From Strobilurus pachycystidiatus (lineage: Eukaryota > Basidiomycota > Agaricomycetes > Agaricales > Physalacriaceae), in contig JAHLMK010000036.1 in NCBI GenBank assembly GCA_019915135.1, positions 1-64,000 of the forward strand: a stretch of DNA of 64,000 nucleotides, given 5' to 3'. The notes beneath the pieces were generated by a model, which saw nothing but the letters and a program-made list of their open reading frames with translations, was not told the origin of the DNA and did not search any database. How positions within the stretch are numbered: position 1 is the stretch's first letter; the number at the start of each line of letters is the position of its first letter. Positions 22,200-33,189 of the stretch are shown piece after piece. A program made the position numbers and the translations under genes.

Positions 22200-22801
22200 C
22201 ATGGCGCGTACAAAGAAGATCCTGACGGCAGAGGAATCGAGGACGAACGAGAGCGGCGGATAAGGAAGCACGTCCGGGAGAGGGAGGAAGCCGCGCAACA
22301 AGAAAAGGTGCAGCAAGAAGACGAGCAGTCTGACCAGGCCGGCAGCCAAGCAGAGGAGCAGGGTCGTAGGGAGAAGGAGGAGGCCCTTGAACGACGGCGG
22401 GCGACATGGCAAAAGTTGAAAGCAAGGTGCGCGAACCGTTTATCTTGCGTTTCTGTGCCCATTCGAATCACAGAAAACGGGCTGCGGTGCAAGCCGGACA
22501 ACCCGAAGACTACGCTACGCATCGTGCTCAGCAGAACGGTTACGCTGCTGCGTACCGCGCTTCCCAGCGTCCCCTCCTATGTTCCAAAAGCCAGCAGCGA
22601 CGTTATCGGCGTGTTGCATCTAGATTTCAACATATGAACCATTCATCAACATGTTCTAGGGCGAATTCCACCCTTTTGTCTCGAAGCGGGCGGCTCCAAC
22701 AACCAGAAGATTACGACAACGCGGCGTTGCGCGTTCTTGAGTGGAATAACGAGCTCAAGAGGGAGCGTTGGCGGCGTCTTGTGGCGGGTGCGCAAGATTA
22801 G
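22200..22801 (+). CDS. Fragment of a charged coiled-coil protein
   Basis: Open frame with a very charged helical run (EDERERRIRKHVREREEAAQ, later EEQGRREKEEALERRRATWQ). A 47-bp intron follows (22427-22473, GTGCGC...CAG), then a basic Gln/Arg-rich second exon ending at the stop 22799-22801. The only nearby ATG (22201) lies in another frame, so either the start is lost or a one-base shift occurred near 22233. It begins about 90 bp after the hAT miniature element, whose insertion may have removed the promoter. Function unknown; the composition suggests a coiled-coil, perhaps nucleic-acid-binding, protein. Confidence 0.4.
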
Positions 22802-23558
22802 ACAAGCATCAATCCGTTTCATTATGCATCATTCTCAGTAGTTCATGTCTATCTACCAGAATAACTCCGTTTTTTGTTCAGAACGCGCCATCGAACGTGC
22901 TATTCAGATAGAGGAGCAGTGGACTTTCTTCGAGCAGTGCTTGAATGTCTCCGCTGGCATGGCGTGGTACCGGCGGTCATAGATCTAGCTTAATGAGACG
23001 CATGCACACCCATAATATGGCGAGGGCATGTAATTCTGATAGTGATTATACGTATACTCCGATTGACCAATCAACATTTCTGATACGTGGCGTATTACAT
23101 ACTGCTTGCCTGCATTGACGTCGCAGCAATCCGTGTCAATTTCACGTTTAATTGTGGATCATATACTGATAGTACTACCGTATAGTACAAAGAGGGGACT
23201 TCGGTGAAGCAAACAAAGAGTTGCAGTGGAAAGGTACAGAAAGGAATCAACTTCGGGCGCAGGGGGTTGGCAGCACTGGCAAATTGTACTATGTAAGTAC
23301 AATCTACATGATCTGTCAATCTACGTTATTGCACCTTTATGTAGTTATGTTTTTTTTGGCTGCCAAGGCCGACGCGCCTTCACCATGCACCGTCAGCCTC
23401 GGTCATGCCACACGACGAGGCATCCGACGACAGCTCGATAGTAAGTCTACATACCTTTAGTGCAATTCAGTCACCATACTACGTACTACCCGCGTCCATC
23501 TCTACCTAGAAATACAGATACAACGCTCCGAGTGATTAGACCGATGTTATACCCTACT
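22802..23558. other. Intergenic, nothing recognised
   Basis: Short ORFs only, no intron chain, no inverted or tandem repeat noticed. Confidence 0.4.
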
Positions 23559-25928
23559 CTAGAACCCCAACTGCTCAACAAAGCTCTGCCACGTCGCGTT
23601 CAACATCGGCGGACTCCCGCTCACACTGCCCCCAAGGCTCCCAAACCCACTCGGCGACCCCATATTGAAAGATGCTATCCCCTCATCCTGTCCTTGTCCG
23701 ACGCCTCCTCCTCCTCTTACCCCACCCCCGTCAACGAATCTCCCCTCCGTCCCCCCAAAATCCGCCGCATCAGTAGCAGTCAGGTCAAAGTTCATGTCAT
23801 CCATTATCCTCATGTGTGCCGTGATCGTTGGGTGCACATGAGGGACTGAGGGCGGACTGCGTTGATTCGGCGCAGTAGCAGCTGAAGCCAAGTCGGTCGA
23901 AATCAAATGCGTCTTCCCGCCTATCCTGTCCAGCTCTGTATCGTTTTCATTCCCCACCCCGACCTCCACCGTGTCGTGTGCTTTCTTCTTGAGAGAAAAT
24001 ACCGTATCCTAAAGACAATTCAACTCATTAAGAAGTGTCCGTGAAGCGGTATTGGCGACTCACAAGCAAGTTTCCAGCTGGTCGACACGTCGGCGCAGCC
24101 TCCTCAAATAACCCCGCTAACGTATCCAGGTCCGCCAACGAGGGCTTCGTCATCTTTGATGCAGGCGCCCGCATTACTAGGATACACATCGCGACCTAGA
24201 TAATAGCTCAGACATGGGCTCAATGATAACAAAGTTCGAAGCAAGCTTACCGCCCCAGACAACGCATGACTCCAGACCAGATTCACCCTTGCACTCAAAG
24301 TGGGCGAGTTGAGCCTCACCATCCTCAGACCCTGAATTATCCGCCATGCAGATCGATACGTCGACATGACAGATGGCAAATGTCTATGCCTCGTCAGGTC
24401 CTGCGGTTGATCCTGGAGGGCTTGCGCAAAATACGCTCGATGAAGGTGCAGGAGGACTAGAAAGTCGATTAGGATAAGAGAAAGACAAGAGGAGAGTGAC
24501 ACAGACCTGTCTCCTTGTACATCAAGACCAGCCACCTCTGCATATAGTGAACGAGCCCTGGTCCGCAGTTGGCCCACATGCTTGGAGCCCTTGTGGCACC
24601 GGAAAATCTCGAATCTTTTTGTCGAGCTCAAGGACGACGTTGTACGATGGGAGTTTTGAGCCAAAAGCGGTAGACATGACGACGTGTACGAGTGTAGTGT
24701 ATTGCCGTAACCATGAGTGGACTAGATAGAATTAGCGTCACGAATGCAGAAGATTGGGCGATTTACACCCAGATTCCCGCGACCCATCTGGTTGTACGGT
24801 CTCCGGTATCAATGGGCAGCGGACAGTCGATGTATTGGCTAGACATAACGGGCGGGCGACCGTATTGGAAACTCTGAACCAAAGCAGCTCAGCTGGGAGA
24901 CGACAATGAGCAAGCATACCAACGCTAACCTGCCACACATCAGATGTATACAACTGCCAGAACACCCTCCCCCGCCTTTGTGCATGAATCTCGTTAAGCT
25001 TCCATCGAGCACTATTGAGATGAAGACCAATCTGGAGGTTTTGCGTCAACGAAAGAAAGCATGACAAGGAACGGAGAACGTACACTTTGACCCACCCTCA
25101 CATCTGTGCCCAAGGTCGTCCATGTGATATTGTTGCTCAAGCTCCCCCAGTCTGCCAGATCCTGATATTGACACATGTGTATCTGGGGCACGTTAAGCAT
25201 GGCTGTTTTCGTGTGGGATTGACTCACCGTTGCCTGAATTGCATACAAGGTTGTATTCCCATTTATCGACGAAAACCCAAGTGCGGCTTTTTTAAAAGGT
25301 GATAGTACTCCTGAGCATCGACCGAGGACGAGTGTTTCTCTGGACCAAAGAGACATGCGAGGCCAAAGACGATGAAAAGAAGTGCAAGTTTATGATGACA
25401 TTCTGGTGACATTGTGTGGAACGACCTATACAGTTGTGAGCTGCGAGCGATAGACGAGGATGGATAGGCATACTCTGTTTGATATACGGCGTACAGGATC
25501 TCGTCGAATGATTCCTTTCTTGGAACGGGCGTATGACTGCAAAGTTGTAAGTCTAACGGAACACGTGAAGGCGAGGCGACAAACGCATATCTTCCGACCT
25601 CCAAATACACTTCACACGGTCTAGATGCCTCCAATAGCGGGGGAAAGAGGCTAAATACCTCCATGCCAAGTTTGTGATCCGGCCCCGTCGTGTCGGCACA
25701 ATACGACTCTATTACCTTCCTGGAGACACGAGGAAGGACAAGAGTTGAGTCCGATTGCGGTTTCGAAAGGACGCGAATGAGATACTGAGCAACGATCAGA
25801 CAGAGAAGAGACAGTGGGGTGGACAAACCTCTGAAAGAGCTGTCTTGCCAAGAAAATTGGATTCCCCATTCAGGCCTGTCATTGCCAGCATTTAACATGT
25901 GCTCGTGGACACTGTGGTTTGCGTACAT
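23559..25928 (-). CDS. Fungal-specific transcription factor (fungal_trans type)
   Basis: Minus-strand exons read in order: 25928-25263 (GPDHKLGMEVFSLFPPLLEA, SIARSSQLYRSFHTMSPE, HHKLALLFIVFGLACLF), then QIGLHLNSARWKLNE and RRGRVFWQLYTSD near 24980, then LLHLHRAYFAQALQDQPQDL and ARVNLVWSHALSGA near 24250-24450, and a final exon to 23559 with a Gly-rich tail ending SFVEQLGF. This is the regulatory domain found C-terminal to Zn2Cys6 DNA-binding domains of fungal activators. GT-AG gaps between the blocks are consistent with introns. I did not find the Zn2Cys6 cluster upstream of 25928. The stretch 25600-25870 looks readable in more than one frame, so 5' damage or truncation is possible. Target genes cannot be inferred. 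Confidence 0.6.
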
Positions 25929-25929
25929 T

Positions 25930-26650
25930 CTTGTCGCAGCACAGGCGCCAACATTCTGCGCACGAGGTAGGGCTGTTTGAGTGTGAATTTAATTTGCGAT
26001 TCGGCAAGAGAGCGCTGCGTACACACGGCTGGGTTTCCTTTGAGGCTTGTCGTTTCCCTGGTTCTTGGTCATCGCGAGCAATGGGTAAGCAATGGTATAT
26101 GGAACAGTATGTCCGGCAAAGAGAGCTTGAGGAGGTGAGGACCGTTGTGGCAGGCAGACTAGGGGCGGACGGGCGTGGTATGCCAGCAGAGAGTCGATGG
26201 TGGTGGCTGGAGGCAAGCGTTGTGACACCGATTTGCACATCAAGTTTTGCGATCTCTGGCGCACGTGGTGACAGTCCCACGGTCGCGCTTTTGGGCGTCT
26301 GCTATAGTCCCCGCATTCACGCGTCCGCGGATCCTGCCCTTGACTATGCACTTATGGTCTTGAGCCTCTGTCTGCTCCAGCATTTTGTGCTAACAACCAC
26401 AGCCGCAAAAAATTTCCAACGCGGACTGCGCAACGCAGTCTGACAAATCTAGAGAATACTGTGCTTCCAACTCGCAACCGTTCTCACTCTAAGATTTATC
26501 TTCGCATTGTCGTCCCCTTACTCCAAAAAACAATTCCCCAGGCAATATCGACGATCTTTCGACGGAGTGACCATCATCTTTCCAGGATTATTGCACTTGA
26601 AGCAGATTGCTCTAGCCTCTAAGTAATCTCTCAAAAACCGACTTCATACG
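25930..26650. other. No supportable gene
   Basis: A 174-residue plus-strand ORF at 25919-26443 and minus-strand ORFs overlap here. None has a recognisable motif. If the transcription factor were complete, its zinc cluster should lie here on the minus strand; I looked for a C-x2-C-x6-C pattern and did not see it. Confidence 0.3.
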
Positions 26651-26679
26651 CAGGTCCTGTTTGCTTCTCAATATTCTCT

Positions 26680-27040
26680 TCAGTGCTATCAAGCCTATTT
26701 ACGAGGTCATGCAAGAAGAGAATGAACCGGCCTGTCAGTACACCGACTCCATCGCCAGTCTTCCTGAGTACGCCCAGTCTTTGCATCTCTGCTTATGTTT
26801 GTATATTGGTACTGAAGTTGGTATCAAGAGGTACCAGCTTTCTTTCCAGAGGCCGAGGGCAACGTATTGCAAGTGCTCGCGCTTTATGCAAAACTACAAG
26901 GTTCTCTTATTGGATGAGGTCCTCGACTCAACTACTCCGAGAACGTCGTCCAAGCTGGCGCTTCACCAGGCCGTTCAAGGTCGCACCACTATCGCCATTG
27001 CTCGCAGATTATTGACCATTCAATATGCAAACAGAGTGTG
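26680..27040 (+). pseudogene. ABC transporter nucleotide-binding domain remnant
   Basis: Pieces in two plus-strand frames follow the C-terminal half of an ABC ATPase domain: TEVGIKRYQLS, then the damaged signature LSRGRGQRIASARAL (normally LSGGQ...QRIAIARAL), then YKVLLLDE (Walker B, with the catalytic Glu) and AVQGRTTIAIARRLLTIQ (H-loop region, His changed to Arg). The normal ATSALDS D-loop is altered. The pattern is that of full or half B-type transporters (multidrug or pheromone export). No Walker A or membrane domain is present nearby. Confidence 0.75.
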
Positions 27041-27049
27041 TATCAATTC

Positions 27050-27690
27050 TTTGACGTGGTAGTGTGTGGCGCGACTGGTATTATCGTTCCAATCACTTAT
27101 CAAGGACGACCGTGCCAGCGAGTCCGATATACATATTCGGTAGAAAGGGAGATTACCACAAGTGCGTTCAATTCCAGGGGCTCAGTAGGCGGGATCAGCG
27201 ATACTCAGCGACGTAGGGAAAACATCACGGTAGTACATGCCCTTTCTTGACTTTTCAACCCCGTAGTTACGTTTTCAATGCTTATGACACCTTGTCTGTG
27301 CTCGCTTAGCGTGGAGCCACGGACTCTTCTTCGCAAGTTCGCCAAGGTCCAACAACAGAATGCTGCGTGCTGACGCGGGGCAAAAGGAGGAGAGCGCCTC
27401 CACAAGCAACTCCGCGCGCAGTAGTACCCTCAAGCGGCAATGTCAATCAAGGTTACAAAGGAAAAGTACATATACAACGCCTAGAAAGCAGAGAAAATAG
27501 TGTATGTGTATCGTACAATGGTCAGAGTAGATGATAAACGTATATCGTTCTAAGGGGCATTCTCTTCCTTATGCTGGCGCACGATACCAACCTGACCTCG
27601 CTGGTTATCAATCGAAAGACCTACATAACTAGATCAGTCTAGCTCTCGACGCCTGATAAGATTTGCAAACTCACTGTGTGTAGCGGTTGA
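27050..27690. other. Intergenic, nothing recognised
   Basis: Short ORFs on both strands without motif or repeat. Confidence 0.35.
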
Positions 27691-28090
27691 GGTTTTGTAT
27701 ATCCCGATTGAGACGATTCGACAGCTCAAACATGTTGTTTCTACGGAAGATCAGAGGGATATCGTGCGAGAACCAATACGACAACACAGACCTGAGCAAG
27801 ATGATAATGAACTGCGCATTCTTTGTCCTATCCTTGATATAGTTCGCGACGATGGACACGTTCTAGAGGTCAAGAGCAGCGTCAATCTCGTGACTCGTCC
27901 ATGAAGTAAAGCGGGGTGGGCTGTGTCGGGTGAGAACAGTACCCAAACCGACGACACATGAATGTTACCTTGTAGACATGGAGAGCAAAGACCAAGGCAA
28001 GGGAGTACCCGCGACGTAGTGTGCGTGTGTGATGGTGGACGCAAGCAGCGGAAGAGGTGATTGCCTCTTTCGGGATCACCGTTTGATTGA
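27690..28090 (-). pseudogene. SMC4: SMC4 (condensin subunit), C-terminal remnant
   Basis: The minus strand reads YSLALVFALHVYK, an intron-like gap, TPLYFMDE, a short insertion, an in-frame stop, then NVSIVANYIKDRTKNAQFII, a second GT-AG gap, and NNMFELSNRL. These are the Walker B/D-loop and C-terminal ATPase-head blocks of the condensin ATPase SMC4. An extra base after NNMFELSNRL throws the last exon out of frame, and the extra residues after TPLYFMDE disrupt the DEIDAALD region. SMC heads bind and hydrolyse ATP to drive loop extrusion during chromosome condensation. Only the end of the gene is present, so a functional copy must exist elsewhere. Confidence 0.75.
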
Positions 28091-28350
28091 GACACGGGTT
28101 GTCTCTCGACTACCATGTATGTTGTTCGCTGCTTTCATTTGGGTTCTTATCACTGACCTTTCTCGCGTTGAGAATTCCCGAGACCTGCGCGTTTGACTGG
28201 CGTCTCTCCAAACAAATTGCAACACGCGTCGACTTGAGGGTTGCAGGCCGTGAACGTTCTTGACGTTACACCGCCCGATGTCTGATTTTCTCCGGCCTGC
28301 GGCGTATCAGCTTCATCAACGGCCCCCACAGACAGATGGCAAACATATAT

Positions 28351-28462
28351 GTTATAAATCAGAAATTACGACAGCAGATGTGAACCACGTATACAGCATC
28401 CCCACGTTATGAATCAGGAAATTACGACAGTGGAATGTGAGCCATATATACAGCATCCCCAC
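28351..28462. repeat. Two-copy 55-57-bp tandem duplication
   Basis: Two adjacent units begin gttataaatcagaaattacg (28351) and gttatgaatcaggaaattac (28406), and each ends near cagcatccccac. Units differ at several positions, so the duplication is not very recent. Confidence 0.8.
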
Positions 28463-28518
28463 GTCCTTGAGTGATAGGAGAATCGTTCTACAGAGGCCAG
28501 TGAGTCATCTCACAACGG

Positions 28519-29468
28519 TTAGAGCTCAGTAGGAACGTACTCAAAGACCGCAAATTCAGCTAAACGGGCGGCGATGGAACATAGACCTGCCGACGAGTAC
28601 CTACCTTTGGGAAGATGAACTCAGTCCAATCATTACCTACTCCGTCCGCCCTCGTCGCAATCCGGACTCTGGTGTCCGGTAGGACAATCAGTGTCTCCAT
28701 GGGTTGCCAGATATCGTCTATCTCTGCTTCGACGGCCGCCTTTTCTTGCCAATTTGGCCAAATATCGTATTTGCTACCGCCTTGCGGAGCGATGAAAAAC
28801 GTGCATAGTTTCGAGTTGGTTAGGGGATGTGAAGTTTGCCAGAAGATGTTAAACGGGGCGATTTTGAACTCCCGGAGCGTGAGAAAATCGGACGGGTAGA
28901 CATCCTAACATACGCGTGAGGTCGCTTCATAGCAGAGGAAAGTAGGACGTACACCAGTCGGGACCACAATGCATGTGGTGCGGATCTCCCGGAGTCCATC
29001 GACAGCAGCTTCCCAGCTGCCGTAGTACCTCACCGAGTCGCAGAAGGCCTTCCGATAAGCCTCCGGACTGCGATCAAGGGAAGTGTGGAGCATCGTCAAC
29101 AGGAATTGGCGCACGTCCGGCGGGGGTGGCTGGACGTTCTGGTCGACGCATGAAACAGAGGCTTCGAGCGTGAAGAAAACAGACACTGACATCGGGGGCG
29201 GCAAAGTCCTCAGAGCCGCCAGGGTTACTTAAATACGTTTGCGCCTCGTCCGTAAGATGTGTGACCGTGCGTGGGTCGAAGTGGGCGGCGCGACGATTCT
29301 TGGCCGGATTAAAGGGGTTCGTCTGGTCAACCTGGTCAACGCATGAGTTAAATACGGAGACAGCTAGCAGATTACACTGACCGGCTTTGAGGTCTGCTGC
29401 CCTCTGTGAGTGGAACACAGTAAGCTAGAAGCTGGTTGAGGCTGACGACGTTTGTTGTTTTGCTTCAT
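28519..29468 (-). CDS. Intact five-exon hypothetical protein (244 aa)
   Basis: Exons on the minus strand are 29468-29382, 29331-29191, 29138-28953, 28904-28605 and 28539-28519. All four introns are 48-65 bp GT-AG, each exon length is divisible by three, and the frame stays open to TAA. The start reads MKQNNKRRQPQPASSLL, a basic N-terminus. The middle has PPPPDVRQFLLTMLHTSLDR, and the long fourth exon reads as a compact domain (KIAPFNIFWQTSHPLT, CTFFIAPQGGSKYDIWPNWQ). No signal peptide or membrane span, and no family recognised. It is one of the few undamaged genes in the window, which suggests it is still under selection or is young. Confidence 0.75.
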
Positions 29469-29469
29469 G

Positions 29470-31660
29470 GTGGTGGTTGCAGTCCAAGACATGAAACGAG
29501 TAAACATGAATAATCAAAGACACCTATTAATAGTATTAGGTTCGGTTTTAAGGCCCTTCTCCGATTGGCTGGCTTGAGCACGAGTTCAACCTGCTGACTC
29601 TGAGGCCATTCAACAGGGCGGCCACTACCTAGTACCCGCTATCTCTACAACGGGTACCAAGACTTCCTTTGTTTCCTGGAATTTGGAGAAGCTCTAGACC
29701 GATAATGTGACCCAGCCGTCTTGGTTGAGGTTCCCGCCCCAGTCCCGCCCCTTCGCCCGCGCCAACTCTGCAAGCTTCTGGCCGCATACTGAATTCCATT
29801 CAAAGCAGGAGAACTGCTTCGGAAGATGCAAAGGACATCAGTGCCCAAACGAATCTGGTCACGTAATAATTATATCGACCCTGTGCGATTTGCACGCGAG
29901 GGAAACACGCCACTTGACCTCAGCCTTTCAGGCGGGCGTAATCTCACTATTGACGTAGTTTACACATTCATTCATCCATTATTACTCAGCACGGACCATT
30001 CCTGATCGCCGGACGCTAGAGTACAGTAAACATGATGCACTCAAGCCGTCGTCACCATGTCGGCCTCGCTGCGCGCTTTCAAAACAAGACCGGTCCAGGA
30101 CTCTTCGCCGTGAGATAACTGAGTCGGACGACCGCGCCGGCGTTCCGCACATCGAGGAGCCAGTCCAACTTGCACTGTCCAAGTCCATTCACCGAGGCAT
30201 CTTGCACGGTGTCGACTCATTCTCTGCTGGAGCCGTTCTTTTCATTGCTGACGAGCGGACAAACCGAACTTGGTGCGCTCAGAGCAGAGAGGCTGTTGAA
30301 TCAACCAACCCCGATAATCTATTAAACATGGCCGTCGTGTGCGAGAGTAAAGAATGAAAAATAATACATCATATGGAGTCGGTAAACCCAAAGTTGCCGG
30401 AGGCAGCGTACAGCCCAAAACATCTCGTCCCCTGTCAGTACAGCGTCCAGGCTCCTGGAGACTAGCCACAAAAGGATTTAGTAGCGCCGTTACAGAGCAC
30501 GGAGTCACTCGGACCTTTTTCATCTTGCCCTCCTGTAAAAGCTGACTTGTCGATCAAGTCCAATCCTCTGACAATGCTGGTGCGGCGATTGCCCCGCCAA
30601 TGGCAACGGACTCAGGTACCGTGCTGTGGAGGGACTCCTGGCGGCGTGCTCTATATACACAAAGCCGGTGGAGTAGTCGAGAATGTAGTCTTGGCCCCAG
30701 GTCAGACTGAACCCCATTACCATAGGGGCAAAGATAAACCGGCGGGGATTGATCACCAAGGCGGGTGGCATCATTTGGAGGAGAACAGCTTGCTGTAACG
30801 ATACATTCCAAATCGTCATGCCTGGGAGCATAGGGGCCACCACCCAGACCGCCCCTGGACCTGGAGTGTACTGCTCGACGTACACAACACAGCTCTGTAA
30901 CCCTGAGCGTTGCAGTACAATGCGCTGATCCCACGCCCTGAGGGCTTGTGGACGGGCCGTATGGGTGATGTAGAGGTCGTTTTGGCATTGCCAGGCATGC
31001 AGCAGGCCGGACGATCCTAAGAACCCCCCTCGATGAGCGGGTATCAATGCTGGCGGTGGTAGCGGTGCTGCCATCGTGGATAACGAGGGCGTGGTGGGCG
31101 ATGTGAACCAGAACAGGTGAGCGACATATGTCTACTAAGCTTAAAGTACTGATTCCACGCTCATGACTCGTGAGGGTAGTCTCGTAACCCATCAATGATC
31201 AGGAGCCCAAATATGCCGGACTTAGAACCGGTCCGATTACTGACGTGCATATATTGCCACAAAGTCACAGTCAAATGAGGAGGCGGCCGACATACCTCGA
31301 AGACAGATAGTGAAGTGGCCAATGTTTCTGCACGCATGGCCGTACAAGGTGACATAGATCATGGATGGCGCGGTGGCGGAGTGCTTGCTCGCGAGGAGGG
31401 TAACTTATTACGATTACACTACGACTCCCTACCTTATTCGTGTCGCATAATGAACCGTTCCTTTCAGATTTGCATCCAACAAATTACTTGTATTAAGATT
31501 ACATTCGTGTCGTCTAACGGTTGTACAGAAGCTAATATAGATAACTATCTGCAGTGAAGACATGCACCGCCCACAAGACGAATTTGCCGCCGGGTCCCCC
31601 AGCCCCCACACCAGCAACCAAGCCCACTCGCGCCCCACCGCCCCGACAACCCTCGCTCCC
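29470..31660. other. No confidently supported gene
   Basis: A 184-residue minus-strand ORF at 30520-31074 has hydrophobic stretches, and an overlapping 213-residue frame at 30554-31195 competes with it. Neither is recognised and both are probably chance. No repeat boundaries seen. Confidence 0.3.
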
Positions 31661-32346
31661 CGGATCCCTCTGGCGGTGCAGTTGTATCCCGTCATCCGTC
31701 GCATGAGACGCTGCAAGTGAGATCTCAAGACCGCACAATCCCGCGATGAATCAAAGCGCGGCAGGTATTGTATTTGCCCGCCCGTTAGAGTCGAAAAGAT
31801 GCCTAAAAAAGGATGAGTGCGTATCTACGATGAAACACAGCCACACACACCAATTGACCCAACGTCGATGTACTTGTCCATCGTCAAAAACATACCGACC
31901 CCAATGCCTTCTTCAGCGCATTCCTCCCCTATACGTGTCCAAGCCGGATCGCGAGGCTTGTACAGCGTCTTCTCCTTGTCGGTATCATAGAGTTCTGACT
32001 CTGCGACCTTCCCAGGCAAAGCGCCATCGCCGGCTTGCGGAAGTAGGTTTTGAAAGAGAACAACATGGCCGCCACGTCCTGCCTTGTGCTTAGGTCAATT
32101 CGGTGCCAAAGCAAGTGCACGTTGCTCACCAAGGCCGGCTGACAGACACGCAGAGCCGAGCCCAGGGCAGATTCCAGGAGGTAAGAGTCGGCGAATCGTT
32201 CGGGTAGACTGCGGAGTAATGTTGATATCGACTCCGCGCGGTCGGTTGGCGACACGAAGAGGCCGTGGTGGAATGGGATAAAGACTTCATCGAGGTCTGC
32301 TACTACTTGCATGGACGGTATATCGGAGGTAAGATCGTAAAAATGA

Positions 32347-33023
32347 CACCTGTAGCTGTAGCAATTTCTATAAACTCCTGGCTGTAGCCACAAGAAGCTG
32401 ATTTATCCTCCCTGGCAAAGCCAGGAGCCTGGCTAGAGCCAGACAGATGAAACCACTACGAAGTCATGTGATAGGTTAGGTTAAAGTCATGTGATCAGTA
32501 TTAATACACTTAAATATTCAATTACATAATTAACCTTGTGTTATTGTATATAAAGGCTTAGGTTGCGATGAGCAACCTAAGTCTGATTTAGAATAGTGTC
32601 TAATGTAGACCGGTTAGGGTTAGGTTAGGGTTGGTTAGGGTTGTCTCGGGGGTTTGAAAACGTTTTTCTATGAGGGGAAGAATGATGAGAAAATAATAAA
32701 TAGGAAATTAATTGATTTTATGGGCTGCCTATTATGGTAATTGTCCTACTCTGTGGCTGCTTCAAAATGCAAAACTAGATATCATGACATCAAATAACTC
32801 CTACTGTTGTATGAATATCTGATAATATTGTTAAATAAATCACAATGCATAATTGATGTTATTATTAAGTGGGTTATATTTTAATATAAATATCCCTGAT
32901 TGCTGAGTCAGCCGACTTTCAATACGACACTCCGCTAGGCTTCCTGGCTAGTGCCACGTTAGATAAATCAGGTTCTTCTGGCTACAGCCAGGAAGAAAAG
33001 GCAAAATACTACAGCCATGGCTC
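32347..33023. mobile_element. 677-bp AT-rich miniature element inside Sec24 remnant
   Basis: Flanked by the 7-bp direct duplication AAAATGA (32340-32346 and 33024-33030). The termini are imperfect inverted repeats sharing GCTGTAG close to the edge and TCCTGGCTGTAGCCA slightly inside, with further similarity (GATTTATC) beyond. The interior is AT-rich and codes for nothing. The insertion interrupts the Sec24 reading frame at His-Phe. A 7-8-bp duplication would suit a hAT-like element, but the terminal repeat is too degraded to assign a superfamily. Confidence 0.8.
32612..32642 (+). repeat. Interstitial telomere-like TTAGGG cluster
   Basis: Degenerate TTAGGG units (ggttagggttaggttagggt, then tggttagggttg) lie inside the miniature element. 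They match the common fungal telomere repeat, but the run is short, imperfect and within the transposon, so it is not a chromosome end. Confidence 0.6.
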
Positions 33024-33189
33024 AAAATGAATGGCCTTGTTGTAGGTGAAGATGGCGAGCTGGCTGGCCGGAGGGAAACACGCGTTGTTGCCGTACAGAA
33101 TGTCCATGAGCTCTCCGCATGCGGTGGCGAGCGCGCCGGACTGGACAGCGCCATGCGACACATCGAAAGCAAAGATGTACATAGTTCAA

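Noticed and set aside
25930..26650. Zn2Cys6 domain for the transcription factor
   Set aside because: No C-x2-C-x6-C pattern found on the minus strand.
30520..31195. Two overlapping 184- and 213-codon ORFs
   Set aside because: They occupy the same strand in different frames with no recognisable motif; at most one could be real and neither is convincing.
32612..32642. Chromosome end or telomere
   Set aside because: Only a few imperfect units, flanked on both sides by Sec24 remnant and transposon sequence.
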